Shown here piece by piece: positions 24,101-34,973 of a stretch of DNA of 64,000 nt (the stretch's first letter is position 1; each line of letters starts with the position of its first letter). The notes beneath the pieces are model-generated. The model ran no database searches. It had not been told where the DNA came from and saw nothing but the letters and a program-made list of their open reading frames with translations. Source of the DNA: Spinacia oleracea (taxonomy: Eukaryota; Streptophyta; Magnoliopsida; Caryophyllales; Amaranthaceae). The position numbers and the translations under genes are program-made. Location of the stretch: contig NC_079488.1 of the NCBI RefSeq assembly GCF_020520425.1, forward strand, positions 8,657,747 through 8,721,746, given 5' to 3'.

Positions 24101-24389
24101 TAATGTCCTTTTGGAGATTCGTTTCCAAAATGACAAGTGGGAGAAAATAGACCTCGGAAGTCTTCGAGGCGAACAACAAACATAAACGGACAATCCGGAG
24201 GCTTTTCGAAGATCTTTAGAAAATCCGAACACGTATTCTTTAAGGACTTTAGAAGTGGCTTTTAAAGAATAGACATCTCTTAGAACACTTTACAAGTGCT
24301 TCAAGGAGAACAGAATATTCAAAGGACTTTCAAGTGGCTATTGATATTCTATTGTTTGATGTTCTATACCCTAGTAGGCATAGAGTTCA

Positions 24390-24490
24390 AGTCACTGGAA
24401 CTATGAGATTCTTCTATTAGATAGTGAAGAAACATGGAGTTCAGGTCATTGAAGCTATGCGATTCTTCCATTAGATAGTGAAGAAACCTA
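24390..24490. repeat. Short tandem duplication in the copia internal region
   Basis: Two adjacent copies of a roughly 63-bp block contain GATTCTTCTATTAGATAGTGAAGAAAC (second copy CCATTAGA). The same duplication, inverted, is present at about 44020-44125 in the right element, so it arose before the two copies separated. Confidence 0.75.
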
Positions 24491-24661
24491 CAACTTGCAG
24501 TCAAACTATTATCATGTAGATTAATGAGTTTGTGACCTGTAAGAAAGCTATGACGAAACCTAGATTCCCTAAAATGGTTAGAGGCCATATATAGACTCAA
24601 ATGTTTTAAATGGTTAGAGGCCATAAAACATACTCAATGTTTTGATGACAAAATTGAAATT

Positions 24662-24874
24662 TTGTTGATTTGCAAGAATAGTTTCACACCTATTGGTTGC
24701 AAGTTTGTTTTAAGGATAAAAACCATCAAACATGAAATTGTGTTCACACACAAAGCTAAATTAGTTGCTAAAGGTTACAAGCAAATTCATGGCATGGATT
24801 ATGTTGAAACCTCATGCATAATCGTAATGCTCAAGTCTATAATTCAAGCAATGATTGCATATTGGTACATATGA
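24662..24874 (+). pseudogene. Ty1/copia reverse transcriptase fragment
   Basis: About 70 codons remain of the N-terminal part of a copia RT. PIGCKFVLRIKTIKHE corresponds to the conserved W-V-F-K-I-K region, THKAKLVAKGYKQIHG to the K-A-R-L-V-A-K-G motif, and MDYVETSCIIVMLKSI to the D-Y-E-E-T-F-S-P-V segment. The downstream catalytic YVDD region is not open. A further remnant near 25970 (EVKVII followed by a stop and ETIK) matches the RNase H EAEYIA-A region. Non-functional. Confidence 0.8.
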
Positions 24875-26625
24875 CAATTGGATGACAAAACGTATTCCTC
24901 AATCAAATGTTGGAAGAAAACTATGTACATGGTATGTCATAGGATTTGTGGATCCAAATAATGCTTGAAATGAATGTTAGCTTATGAAATCTAAGTATAG
25001 ATTTAAGCAAGCAATTGGGAATTGGAATTGTATTTTAGTGAAACTAATAAGTATTTTAGTTTCATAAAATGTACATGATTCTTATAGATATATAAGAAGT
25101 TTAGTGGGAGTACGTAAAACTTAATTGGTCCTATGTGTATCACACATATCTCTCTATTGTGAAATAACATTCAAATGCTAATGACTTAGATTTGAAATTA
25201 TTCATCAATGATGGACCATGGCGAAACTTAGTACATACTGGGTATTAAGATCTATTTACAAAGATCTTATGATATTGTTTTGGATTAAGTAATGGCATTT
25301 ACTAAATCAAACACGAAAGTCTCCATTGGAGATATTCGACCCATGTGAATAAATCTAAGTAAAGGATGTTTGAACTATGTATAAGCATTTACTAAGTTAA
25401 ACATCAAAGAGTCTAAATGAGATTCTTAACCTATATTATATGTCAAAGAATTTAGCTGAATTTAGTATCTACTGAAACTAGATAAGCTAAAGTTACATGA
25501 ATAGAATTCAATTGGGAATTATTCTGCAAAAGAATTTATCATGTATGATATAATATGAGGATCGCCAAAAACGTATCGTATGACTTTAGGCATGACGAAC
25601 ATATACCAATCTCTATTGATCTAAGTGAAGATCAACTAGATTGAGATCAAGAATACTTATGGTACTTGAAAAGGTACATAGGAATAGTTCTTGATTCAAG
25701 GAAATAAAGATATGCAAAATATTGATGCTACACGCATAAACACTGGCAAAGGATCAAGCAAGACCCTTTGGAGTTAACCATTGATAAGGACGAGCTATAG
25801 AGCATCGTGTTTTGAAATGGCAACATGGATTGGAGACCATGAGTTGTTGCGTGGGAAATTAAAATATTAATTTCTATGTTCTAAGATACAGCTGGAAAGT
25901 CTTCCACATGTCTGTGAACTGCTTGGATAAGTAAATCCAAACAAAGCATCACTAGCAACCTAAACAGTTGAAGTAAAAGTAATTATTGCCTAAGAAACAA
26001 TAAAACAGGGTTGTTTAAAGTTCTTCACTGAACTTGGGTAGATCACCTATCTGCTGGCTTGATGGTTCTTCATTGAAAAATGCGTAGAACCACTCTTGAA
26101 GCAAGAAAAACGTCTGCTAACTTGATGGTTCTTCATTGCAAAATGAGTAAAACCACCATCAAAGTAAGAAAGACTAGATCACATAATAAACAAACTCGAA
26201 AAGTTCTTATCATCATATCTCGAAGAACATTCGATGAAAAGGATGTTAAGATTGGCAAAGCGTGATAACTAAACCTATGCAACAAGTGAGAAGCAACACT
26301 CACGTTGTAGCACTGGAAATCAAGCATAGCTTTGAATTCCATGAACTGTTTTAAAGATGGGTTTGAGGCCCATGGTTGTAAAACATTGGGTTGAACATTT
26401 ATCATATATGAAATGTATTTTCATATTCCATTTAATCTTGGTTTAGTATTAAATGATGAGTCCCTTCAATTTGACGAAATATTCAAGATAGACTGTCAGG
26501 ACCAGTCCTGTGACTAAGAAATGTCTATCAAGTGAACTTGAATGTCAAAAGTTGAGAATGGTCCCTGGTCGGAGTTTTCTATAAAATTGGACGCATAGAA
26601 AATGTTAGACGACTAGAATGCAAGA

Positions 26626-28022
26626 TGTTAGGTTATGATACATATGACAATTCATAAATCATGCGGAAAAAACCATTAAGCCAGGAAAACATATTATTTA
26701 CACATAATCATTTAGCATAGTTTAGATGCATACTCTTTGTTGCGTGCCTTCCCTAGCTGCGCCCGAACCGAACAAGAACAAGTCTTTAGGACTCCAAGTG
26801 TCGTCCCTCCGTAGATAGTCCACAGCACGTCCGGATCCGCCTTAAGATTGACCAACTAGAATCGCCCTTAAGGTATCTGAATTTTCGGCACTTTATAGGC
26901 AATTGTATGACTGAATTTTGCTCTCAAAAACTCACTTTGAATACTTGAATACTCGATATAAATATGTGATCCTAGGCACCTATTTATAGAGTTATGGAAA
27001 AGGATTTGGAATCCTATTAGGATACTAATTTATTTAATTATAATCCTACTAAGACTCTAATTAAATAAACTAAATCTTTTAGGATTAGATTTAATCATAT
27101 GACAAATCCCGATAGCTTTAGGATTTGAGTAGCACACAAACACACACGCACGCACAGCAGCCCACGAGGGGCGCCATGCGCGCGCGCGCGCAGCCCGCGT
27201 GCTCGCAGCCCACTGCCGCAAGCCCACACGCTGCCGTAGCCTTGGCGCGCGCTGGGCCTGCCTTGCGGTGGGCCTGGCGCTGCCTTGGCTGGTGCGTTTG
27301 TGGCGCGCTGGCTTTCTGGGCGATGGCCCGGCTTCGTGCTGGGCCTTCGTCTGGCAGGCCTCGTCCGATGCTAATTCGTACGATACGCTTCCGATTAATT
27401 TCCCGATTACGGAATTCATTTCCGATACGAACAATATTCAACATTTCCGATTCCGGAATCAATTTCCGTTTCGAACAAATATTTAATATTTCCGTTTCCG
27501 GAATTATTTTCCGATTCCGATAATATTTCCGATTCTGACAATATTTCCGTTTCCGGCAATATTTCCGATTCCGGCAATATTTCCATTTCCGATAATATTT
27601 TCCGATACGTACCATGTTTCCGTTTCCGGCAACATCTACGACTTGGATAATATTTATATTTCCGATACGATCCATATTTCCATTTCCGGCAATATCATCG
27701 TTTCCGGAGTATTCATTTCTTGCCTGTGACGATCTCAGCTCCCACTGAAACCAAGATCCGTCGATTCCGAATATCCATAGATGGAGTATTTAATGCCATT
27801 AAATACTTGATCCGTTTACGTACTATTTGTGTGACCCTACGGGTTCAGTCAAGAGTAAGCTGTGGATTAATATCATTAATTCCACTTGAACTGAAGCGGC
27901 CTCTAGCTAGGCATTCAGCTCACTTGATCTCACTGAATTATTAACTTGTTAATTAATACTGAACCGCATTTATTAGACTTAACATAGAATGCATACTTGG
28001 ACCAAGGGCATTATTTCCTTCA
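26626..28022 (-). mobile_element. Solo LTR (LTR A) nested in the left copia copy
   Basis: A complete 1,397-bp LTR, reading TGAAGGAAATAATGCCCTTG ... CCTAACA on the minus strand. It is bounded by the 5-bp direct repeat CAAGA (26621-26625 and 28023-28027), with host sequence joining perfectly across it. The right-hand paralogue has the unoccupied site, one copy of TCTTG at 41993-41997 (the inverted form). This proves the boundaries of the LTR family. A solo LTR arises by recombination between the two LTRs of a full insertion. Confidence 0.95.
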
Positions 28023-28603
28023 CAAGATGACTAGTAGTTCTGTTTCTTGAACTATGTGGACATGGCAATGTCATAATCATTTGCATAGATACTTACTTTG
28101 GGAAGACTAGTATCAGACAAGACCTATGAAACTTTACTGTAAGAGATGAAAATCTGTCATAAGTAAATTTCATTAAAATTATTAGACACTAAATCCTCAA
28201 CACCTGAGTGATTTGAGATTACTTGTTTGAGAACTGGTTGCTTTGACGTTTAACAACCGTCGCACCGTAAAAGGAGGCTATAAAGGCAACGCTCAGGTAA
28301 TCACCTATCAAACGAAGTCTAATCTCAAGATCGCAAGATTGGGATTGTCCTCCCATAAATCGGGATGAGATGCTTAAAAGTTGTACAAGGCCACTCGGAG
28401 AGCTAGAAACTGTGAAATGCATGGCCGTGCTCGGATGAATCATAGGCTATGATTATCTGTTTATTTGATCAGTTGAACTCTGAAACCGAGGAACACCTCT
28501 GGACATAATAAGGATGACAACTCTTACCTTATGTTCAAGAGCAAGCATCGGGCGACAAAGGAATTAGGAAATGCACACTTGTCCCTAAGGACAAGTGGGA
28601 GAC

Positions 28604-30012
28604 TGAAGGAAATAATGCCCTTGGTCCAAGTATGCATTCTATGTTAAGTCTAATAAGTGCGGTTCAGTATTAATTAACAAGTTAATAATTCAGTGAGATC
28701 AAGTGAGCTGAATGCCTAGCTAGAGGCCGCTTCAGTTCAAGTGGAATTAATGATATTAATCCACAGCTTACTCTTGACTGAACCCGTAGGGTCACACAAA
28801 TAGTACGTAAACGGATCAAGTATTTAATGGCATTAAATACTCCATCTATGGATATTCGGAATCGACGGATCTTGGTTTCAGTGGGAGCTGAGATCGTCAC
28901 AGGCAAGAAATGAATACTCCGGAAACGATGATATTGCCGGAAACGGAAATATGGATCGTATCGGAAATATAAATATTATCCAAGTCGTAGATGTTGCCGG
29001 AAACGGAAACATGGTACGTATCGGAAAATATTATCGGAAATGGAAATATTGCCGGAATCGGAAATATTGCCGGAAACGGAAATATTGTCAGAATCGGAAA
29101 TATTATCGGAAGCGGAAAATAATTCCGGAAACGGAAATATTAAATATTTGTTCGAAACGGAAATTGATTCCGGAATCGGAAATATTAAATATTGTTCGTA
29201 TCGGAAATGAATTCCGGAACCGGGAATTTAATCGGAAGCGTATCGTACGAATAAGCATCGGACGAGGCCTGCCGGACGAGGGCCCAACACGAAGCCAGGC
29301 CATCGCCCAGCAAGCCATACGCATCCAACAACACGCTAATGCCTCGACCAGGCCCAGCGCAAGGCCAGTCCCAGCCAAGGCTGGCGCGCGCGCACAAATG
29401 GGCTGGGGGCAGTGGGCCTGTGCGCCGTGCGCACAGCGTGGGCCGCAAGGCTTGCGCATGGGCGTGCGATGCTCGTGCGGTGCGTGTGTACGTGCTATAC
29501 GAATCCTAAAGCTATCGGAATTCGTGCATAGATTAAATCCTAATCCTAAAAGATTAAATTAATTATTTAGAGTTCTAATAGGATTCTAATTAATTAATTA
29601 GTATTCTAACAGGATTCGAAATCCTTTCCAAGGTTCTATAAATATATGCCTAGGGTCATAAATTTATACAAGAGTTTTTTAATCGAGTATTCAAGTATTC
29701 AAAGTGATTTTTGAGAGCAAAAATTCAGTCATACAATTGCCTATATGTGCCGAAAATTCTAAGTACCTTAAGGGCGATCCTAGTTGGTCAAGCTTAAGGC
29801 GGATCCGGACGTGCTGTGGACTATCTACGGAGGGACGACACTTGGAGTCATAAAGACTTGTTCTTGTTCGGTTCGGGCGCAGCTAGGGAAGGCACGCAAC
29901 AAAGAGTATGCATCTAAACTATGCTAAATGATTATGTGTAAATAATATGCTTTCCTGGCTTTATGGTTTTTCCGCATGATTTATGAATTGTCATATGTAT
30001 CATAACCTAACA
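28604..30012 (+). mobile_element. Copia LTR B (3' LTR of the left copy)
   Basis: The LTR runs from TGAAGGAAAT to CCTAACA and follows a polypurine tract, so it is a 3' LTR in plus orientation. Within it come, in order, a conserved AT-rich U3 start, an 18-bp-period GGAAATATTGCCGGAATC array (about 28919-29240), and a GC-rich stretch (about 29260-29490). A TATAAATA box (29637-29644) and the U5 end follow. The right flank (GGCCC) does not repeat the left flank (GAGAC), so there is no target duplication. Confidence 0.9.
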
Positions 30013-32019
30013 GGCCCGACTTCATCTTGAAGCTTCAATTTCAAAGTCCGTCTTGAAAATCTCCGTGGGAGGCGTCATTTTCTTCAAATAGGATAAGCTA
30101 TAATTAAACTAATTACAACTATTTGATGGTACGCAGACCATATTTGAATTGAAAAACAATTTTGGTACTTTAGACCAATTACATTCAAATTAATGGTACG
30201 CAGACCATATTTTCTATCCTATTTGGGCCATACTAGTCACTCCATAACCTGCAAAACAGTACATATACAATATATACCATTCACCAATTCATTATCATGA
30301 ATAGCCCACATAGCTGGTTAGTAAAACACATTATGCATCACATAAATATTTGCAGCAATTAATTAAGGGCACCAATAATCTACCAATTATTCAGTCCTTA
30401 TTAATTCTAATCAAGTTGTTTAACCTTAAAGGATTTGTAGACCTAATCAAGAGTTTATGACTAAAATTGCTCCCACTTAAACCAATAAATTCATATGCTT
30501 TACTAATTTTAAACATAAAAATGTATTTCTAGTCTAACCGGAAACATACAAATTTAATTAAAATTTAAAGCTCATATAAATTTATAATTGAACCCACTTA
30601 TTTAATTTATTTTCAGTCGAATTTAAATTAATTCAAGGTTTTTAATTTTAGTAAAATAATTAGAATAAATTAAAATTTATAATAATTATAATATTCAAAA
30701 TTAAAATCCAAGAAAACAATTTAAATTATTAATTTTAAAATTAATTCAAATTATATGAACTGAAAATCTCAAATTAAAATTTAAAACTCGATAATCGTAA
30801 CATGAAGAGCACTTGGGCTTGCGCCCAAGCCCCGTCGAGTGCACGACCTATCGCTGGCCCATGGCTCATCGCAACAGCAGCCACGCGCAAACGCAGCAAG
30901 TCAAGCCACGCTTGCGCGCAGCCTGCTTGCCCGCATGCATCGCAGCAGCCACGATGGGAGTGCTCGCTCGCTCGCGCGCAAGCAAGCCCTCGAGGCCACG
31001 CGTGTTGGTGCGCGGAGCAGCGATCGCTGGGCGACCAGCTCTCGCCCTCGCGCGTGCGCCTCTCCTCGTGCCATCCCTTCGCCCTTCGCCCTTCGCCACA
31101 GCACACAGCACACACGCAGAGGCTCCCTTGCCTCGTGCGCGCGCCATGCGCTATGTTGCTCGTTGCATTCGTACCGCACAGGCGAGGAGCTCCCTTGGTC
31201 GTCGTCGTCGTCGCGTGCCCGCACTATACAACACCCCTTAAGGGTAACACGTAGCTTCCATTGCTTTGTGCGTGCAACATTAATGAGCGTTTTCATAAAT
31301 ATTTAAAAATTTTAATTAAAAATTAATGACAAATTAATGAAACATATTAATTTAATAATTTTAGGGCGAAAAATCGAAAATTTATTAATCAATTAATTTC
31401 CGATTAACATGGATTCAAATCTAGGTCATAAAAATTAAAATTTTAACATAAATTAACAATTTTTATGGTGGATTTTAATCATGGATACCAAATTAAATTA
31501 TTAATTAATTATGAAAATCAAATTAATTCTAAATTATTCGAATTTCAACAAATTAATCATAATTACAAATTAGGTTGTATAATTAACAAGGCTAGGCATT
31601 CAAACTTGTTAAAAATATACTGTAGGTCAATCAAAAATTCAAGATTTATCAACAAGAATCGCAAATATTTAATTTAACATCTTAAATTTACAAACTTTTG
31701 CGTTCGAAAAAACTAAAACCTCCGAAAAGTCATAGTTAGGCTTCGAATTTGGGAATTCTGCATTCGGCCGAAAAATAGTAATTTTAACAAAAATTTAGAA
31801 TGCCTTTTACATGCGGAATTGACACAAAAATCACTCGATTTGGTTGAGTAACGAAGAAACTGCCGAAAAAATGCGTACATATAATTAAATAAACGCAATT
31901 TGCAATTAACTAACAATTACGAAAATTAATCACCCCTTTTAATTCTTTGCAAATTTGTAAAATTTAACCATGTTTATGCAATTTAGATTATGAAAATAAT
32001 AAGAGGCTCGTGATACCAC
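30013..32019 (-). mobile_element. Copia leader region of element C (minus strand, truncated)
   Basis: Read on the minus strand from LTR C, this is a primer-binding site (GTGGTATCACGAGCC, 32005-32019), an AT-rich leader, a GC-rich island (about 30800-31250), then leader sequence equivalent to 36560-37038 of the plus-strand element. It stops abruptly against LTR B. No gag is reached. The long open frames on both strands in the GC island are composition artefacts. Confidence 0.8.
30800..31250. repeat. GC-rich island in the element C leader
   Basis: An abrupt GC-rich block in very AT-rich surroundings. It begins at a hairpin (CTTGGGC TTGC GCCCAAG, 30812-30829) and ends just before the conserved CACTATACAACACCCCTTAA. 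The interior is low-complexity GCTCGC/GCGCGC sequence that does not align well with the equivalent islands at 35760-36216 and 45115-45670. Confidence 0.75.
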
Positions 32020-33417
32020 TGTTAGGTTATGATTCATATGACAAAACATAAATCATGCGGAAAAACCATAAAGCCAGGAAAGCATATTATTTACACATAA
32101 TCATTTAGCATAGTTTAGATGCATACACTTTGTTGCGTGACCTCCCTAGCTGCGCCCGAACCGAACAAGAACAAGTCTTTAGGACTCCAAGTGTCGTCCC
32201 TCCGTAGATAGTCCACAGCACGTCCGGATCCGCCTTAAGCTTGACCAACTAGAATCGCCCTTAAGGTTGCTTAGGAATTTCGGCTATTTAGGTGCAAGTG
32301 TATGGCTGATTTTTCTTCAAAATCTTACCTTTAGAATACTTTAATTGTGTCTATAAATTATGACCCTAGGCACCTATTTATAGAGGTATGGAAAAGGAAT
32401 TGGAATCCTAGTAGGATACGAATTAATTAAACTAGAATCCTAGTAGAACTCTTATTTAATTAATTTATCCTTTTAGCATTAGGAATTTAATCATATATCG
32501 AATCCTGATAGCTTTACGATTCGTATAGCATGTACACGAGCATCGCACGAGCACCGCACACTCGCGCAGGCCTTGTGGCCCACGCTGAGCGCACAGCGCT
32601 CGGCCCATGCTGCTGCCTGTGTCCGCGCGCGCGCCCAAGGCCTTGGCTGGGCCTGGCCTTGCGCTGGGCCTGGTCGAGGCTTGGCGTGTGTTGGTGATGC
32701 GTGTGGCTTGCTGGGCGATGGCCTGGCTTCGTGCTGGGCCTTCGTCTAGCGAGCCTCGTCCGATGCTAATTCGTACGATATGCTTCCGATTAAATTTCCG
32801 ATTCCGGAAATCCTATCCGATATGAACAATATTTAATATTTCCGATTCCGGAATATATTTCCGTCTCGAACAAATATTTAATATTTCCGTTTCCGGAATT
32901 ATTTTCCGATTCCGATAATGTTTCCGATTCTGACAATATTTCCGTTTCCGGCAATATTTCCGATTCCGGCAATATTTCCATTTCCTATAATATTTTCCGA
33001 CACGTACCATGTTTCCGTTTCCGGCAACATCTACGACTTGGATAATATTTATATTTCCGATACGATCCATATTTCCGTTTCCGGTAATATCATCGTTTCC
33101 GGAGTATTCATTTCTTGCTTGTGACGATCTTAGCTCCCACTGAAACCAAGATCCGTCGATTCTGAATATCCATAGATGGAGTATTTAATGCCATTAAATA
33201 CTTGATCCGTTTACGTACTATTTGTGTGACCCTACGGGTTCAGTCAAGAGTAAGCTGTGGATTAATATAATTAATTCCACTTGAACTGAAGCGGCCTCTA
33301 GCTAGGCATTCAGCTCACTTGATCTTACTGAATTATTAACTTGTTAATTAATACTGAACCGCATTTATTAGACTTAATATTATATGCATACTTGGACCAA
33401 GGGCACTATTTCCTTCA
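32020..33417 (-). mobile_element. Copia LTR C (5' LTR, minus strand)
   Basis: A full LTR of 1,398 bp ending CCTAACA on the minus strand and followed immediately by a tRNA-iMet-type primer site, so it is the 5' LTR of a leftward element. It has the same 18-bp array and GC stretch as the other copies. Its U5 variant (GTTGCGTGACCTCCC) is intermediate between the A/B/F and D/E types. The right flank AAAAG has no partner. Confidence 0.9.
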
Positions 33418-33557
33418 AAAAGTCTTTCATTTGTTTCTGGGTTTGGATAATTGCTTATTTGTTTTCTCTTCTCTTATGTCATGGTTGCTTGAATAACGAT
33501 TGAGTGTTATAGAAAACCATGTGAATCAACTCAATTGGAGGGTTGGAAACTTGGATT
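33418..33557. other. 140-bp spacer between head-to-head LTRs C and D
   Basis: Unassigned sequence with no resemblance to the LTRs or leader. It may be a remnant of the original insertion site or of another element. Confidence 0.5.
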
Positions 33558-34958
33558 TGAAGGAAATAATGCCCTTGGTCCAAGTATGCATTTAATGTTA
33601 AGTCTAATAAATGCGGTTCAGTATTAATTAACAAGTTAATAATTCAGTGAGATCAAGTGAGCTGAATGGCTAGCTAGAGGCCGCTTCAGTTCAAGTGGAA
33701 TTAATGATATTAATCCACAGCTTACTCTTGACTGAACCCGTAGGGTCACACAAATAGTACGTAAACTGATCAAGTATTTAATGGCATTAAATACTCCATC
33801 TATGGATATTCGGAATAGACGGATCTTGGTTTCAGTGGGAGCTGAGATCGTCAAAGGCAAGAAATGAATACTCCGGAAACGATGATATTGCCGGAAACGG
33901 AAATATGGATCGTATCGGAAATATAAATATTATCCAAGTCGTAGATGTTGCCGAAAACGAAAACATGGCAGGTATCGGAAAATATTATCGGAAATGGAAA
34001 TATTGCCGGAATCGTAAATATTGCCGGAAACGGAAATATTGTCAGAATCGGAAATATTATCGGAATCGGAAAATAATTCCGGAAACGGAAATATTAAATA
34101 TTTGTTCGAAACGGAAATTAATTCCGGAATCGGAAATATTAAATATTGTTCGTATCGGAAATGAATTCCGGAATCGGGAATTTAATCGGAAACGTATAGT
34201 ACGAATTAGCATCGGATGAGACTTGCTAGACGAAGGCCCAGCACGAAGCCAGGCCCTCGCCCAGCAAGACACACGCTTCAACACACACGCCAAAGCCTCG
34301 CCAGGCCTAGCGCAAGGCCAGGCCCAACAAGGCATGGCGCGTGCGGAACAAGTGGGCTGCGACGGACATGGGCTGCGAGCAAGAGCAGCTCGCGTGTGCC
34401 GCGAGGCTTGCGCGGGCTGTGCTCGTGCTCGTGCTCGTGTGCGGTTGTGTGCAATACGAATCCTAAAGCTATTAGAATTCGTTCTATGATTAAATCCTAA
34501 TCCTATTAGATAGAATTTATTTAATAGAGTCCTAACAGGATTCTAATTAAACTAAATTGGTATTCTAATAGGATTCTAAGTCCTTTTCCATAATCTTATA
34601 AATATGTGCCTAGGGTCACAAATTTATATACAAGTTTCAAGTATTCAAAACTAGGATGTTTAAGCAGAAAAATCAGCCATATTACTTGCCCTATTAGCCG
34701 AAAATTTATAGAACCTTAAGGGCGATTCTAGTTGGTCAATCTTAAGGCGGTTCCGGACGTGCTGTGGACTATCTACGGAGGGACGACACTTGGAGTCCTA
34801 AAGACTTGTTCTTGTTCGGTTCGGGCGCAGCTAGGGAGGGCACGCTACAAAGTGTATGCATCTAAATTATGCTACATGATTATGTGCAATTAATATGTAT
34901 CCTGGCATCTAGGTTTTTCCGCAAGATTTATGTTTTTCATATGTATCATAACCTAACA
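33558..34958 (+). mobile_element. Copia LTR D (5' LTR, plus strand)
   Basis: The LTR starts TGAAGGAAATAATGCCCTTG and ends CCTAACA, followed by a primer-binding site; it therefore drives the element that encodes gag at 37707. Internal landmarks are the 18-bp GGAAATATT-type array (about 33873-34195), a GC-rich stretch (34230-34440) and a TATAAATA box at 34597-34604 ahead of GTGCCTAGGGTCAC, the probable start of R. Confidence 0.92.
34597..34604 (+). promoter_or_regulatory. TATA box of LTR D
   Basis: TATAAATA followed by GTGCCTAGGGTCAC. The same box is conserved in the other LTR copies (for example 29637-29644). It is the most probable Pol II start signal of this retrotransposon family. Confidence 0.65.
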
Positions 34959-34959
34959 G

Positions 34960-34973
34960 TGGTATCACGAGCC
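34960..34973 (+). other. Primer-binding site (tRNA-iMet type)
   Basis: TGGTATCACGAGCC starts one base after the LTR end. It resembles the complement of the 3' end of initiator tRNA-Met (TGGTATCAGAGC), with extra bases in the middle. The same site follows LTRs C and F on the minus strand. Confidence 0.85.

Larger units (their letters stand above)
21357..28603 (+). mobile_element. Decayed Ty1/copia internal region, left copy (5'-truncated)
   Basis: Starting at GACTGAATAATTTGTAGATT, the sequence parallels the leader of the better-preserved element at 36640-37640. It then passes decayed protease (GTGGGAAATGAAGCATGGCA near 23063, matching 38707) and an integrase-end signature (AAAATGACAAGTGGGAGAAA near 24127, matching 39874). 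RT and RNase H remnants follow, and it ends in a purine tract AAGTGGGAGAC at 28593-28603 directly before LTR B. No 5' LTR is present at its left edge. LTR A is nested inside (26626-28022). Decay is extensive: no frame longer than about 90 codons survives. The inverted copy at 41420-44775 shares much of this decay. Confidence 0.8.

Noticed and set aside
28951-29562. 203-codon frame (MDRIGNINIIQVVDV...) repeated in several LTRs
   Set aside because: It lies across the 18-bp LTR array and GC stretch. Openness follows from a repeat period divisible by three; no domain, and the start and end vary between copies. Kept only as an observation.
30774-31306. Six overlapping open frames of 90-155 codons on both strands
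   Set aside because: They coincide exactly with a GC-rich low-complexity island where stop codons are rare. Products are Arg/Ala/Ser-rich and unrelated between copies. The same applies to 35744-36216 and 45114-45758.
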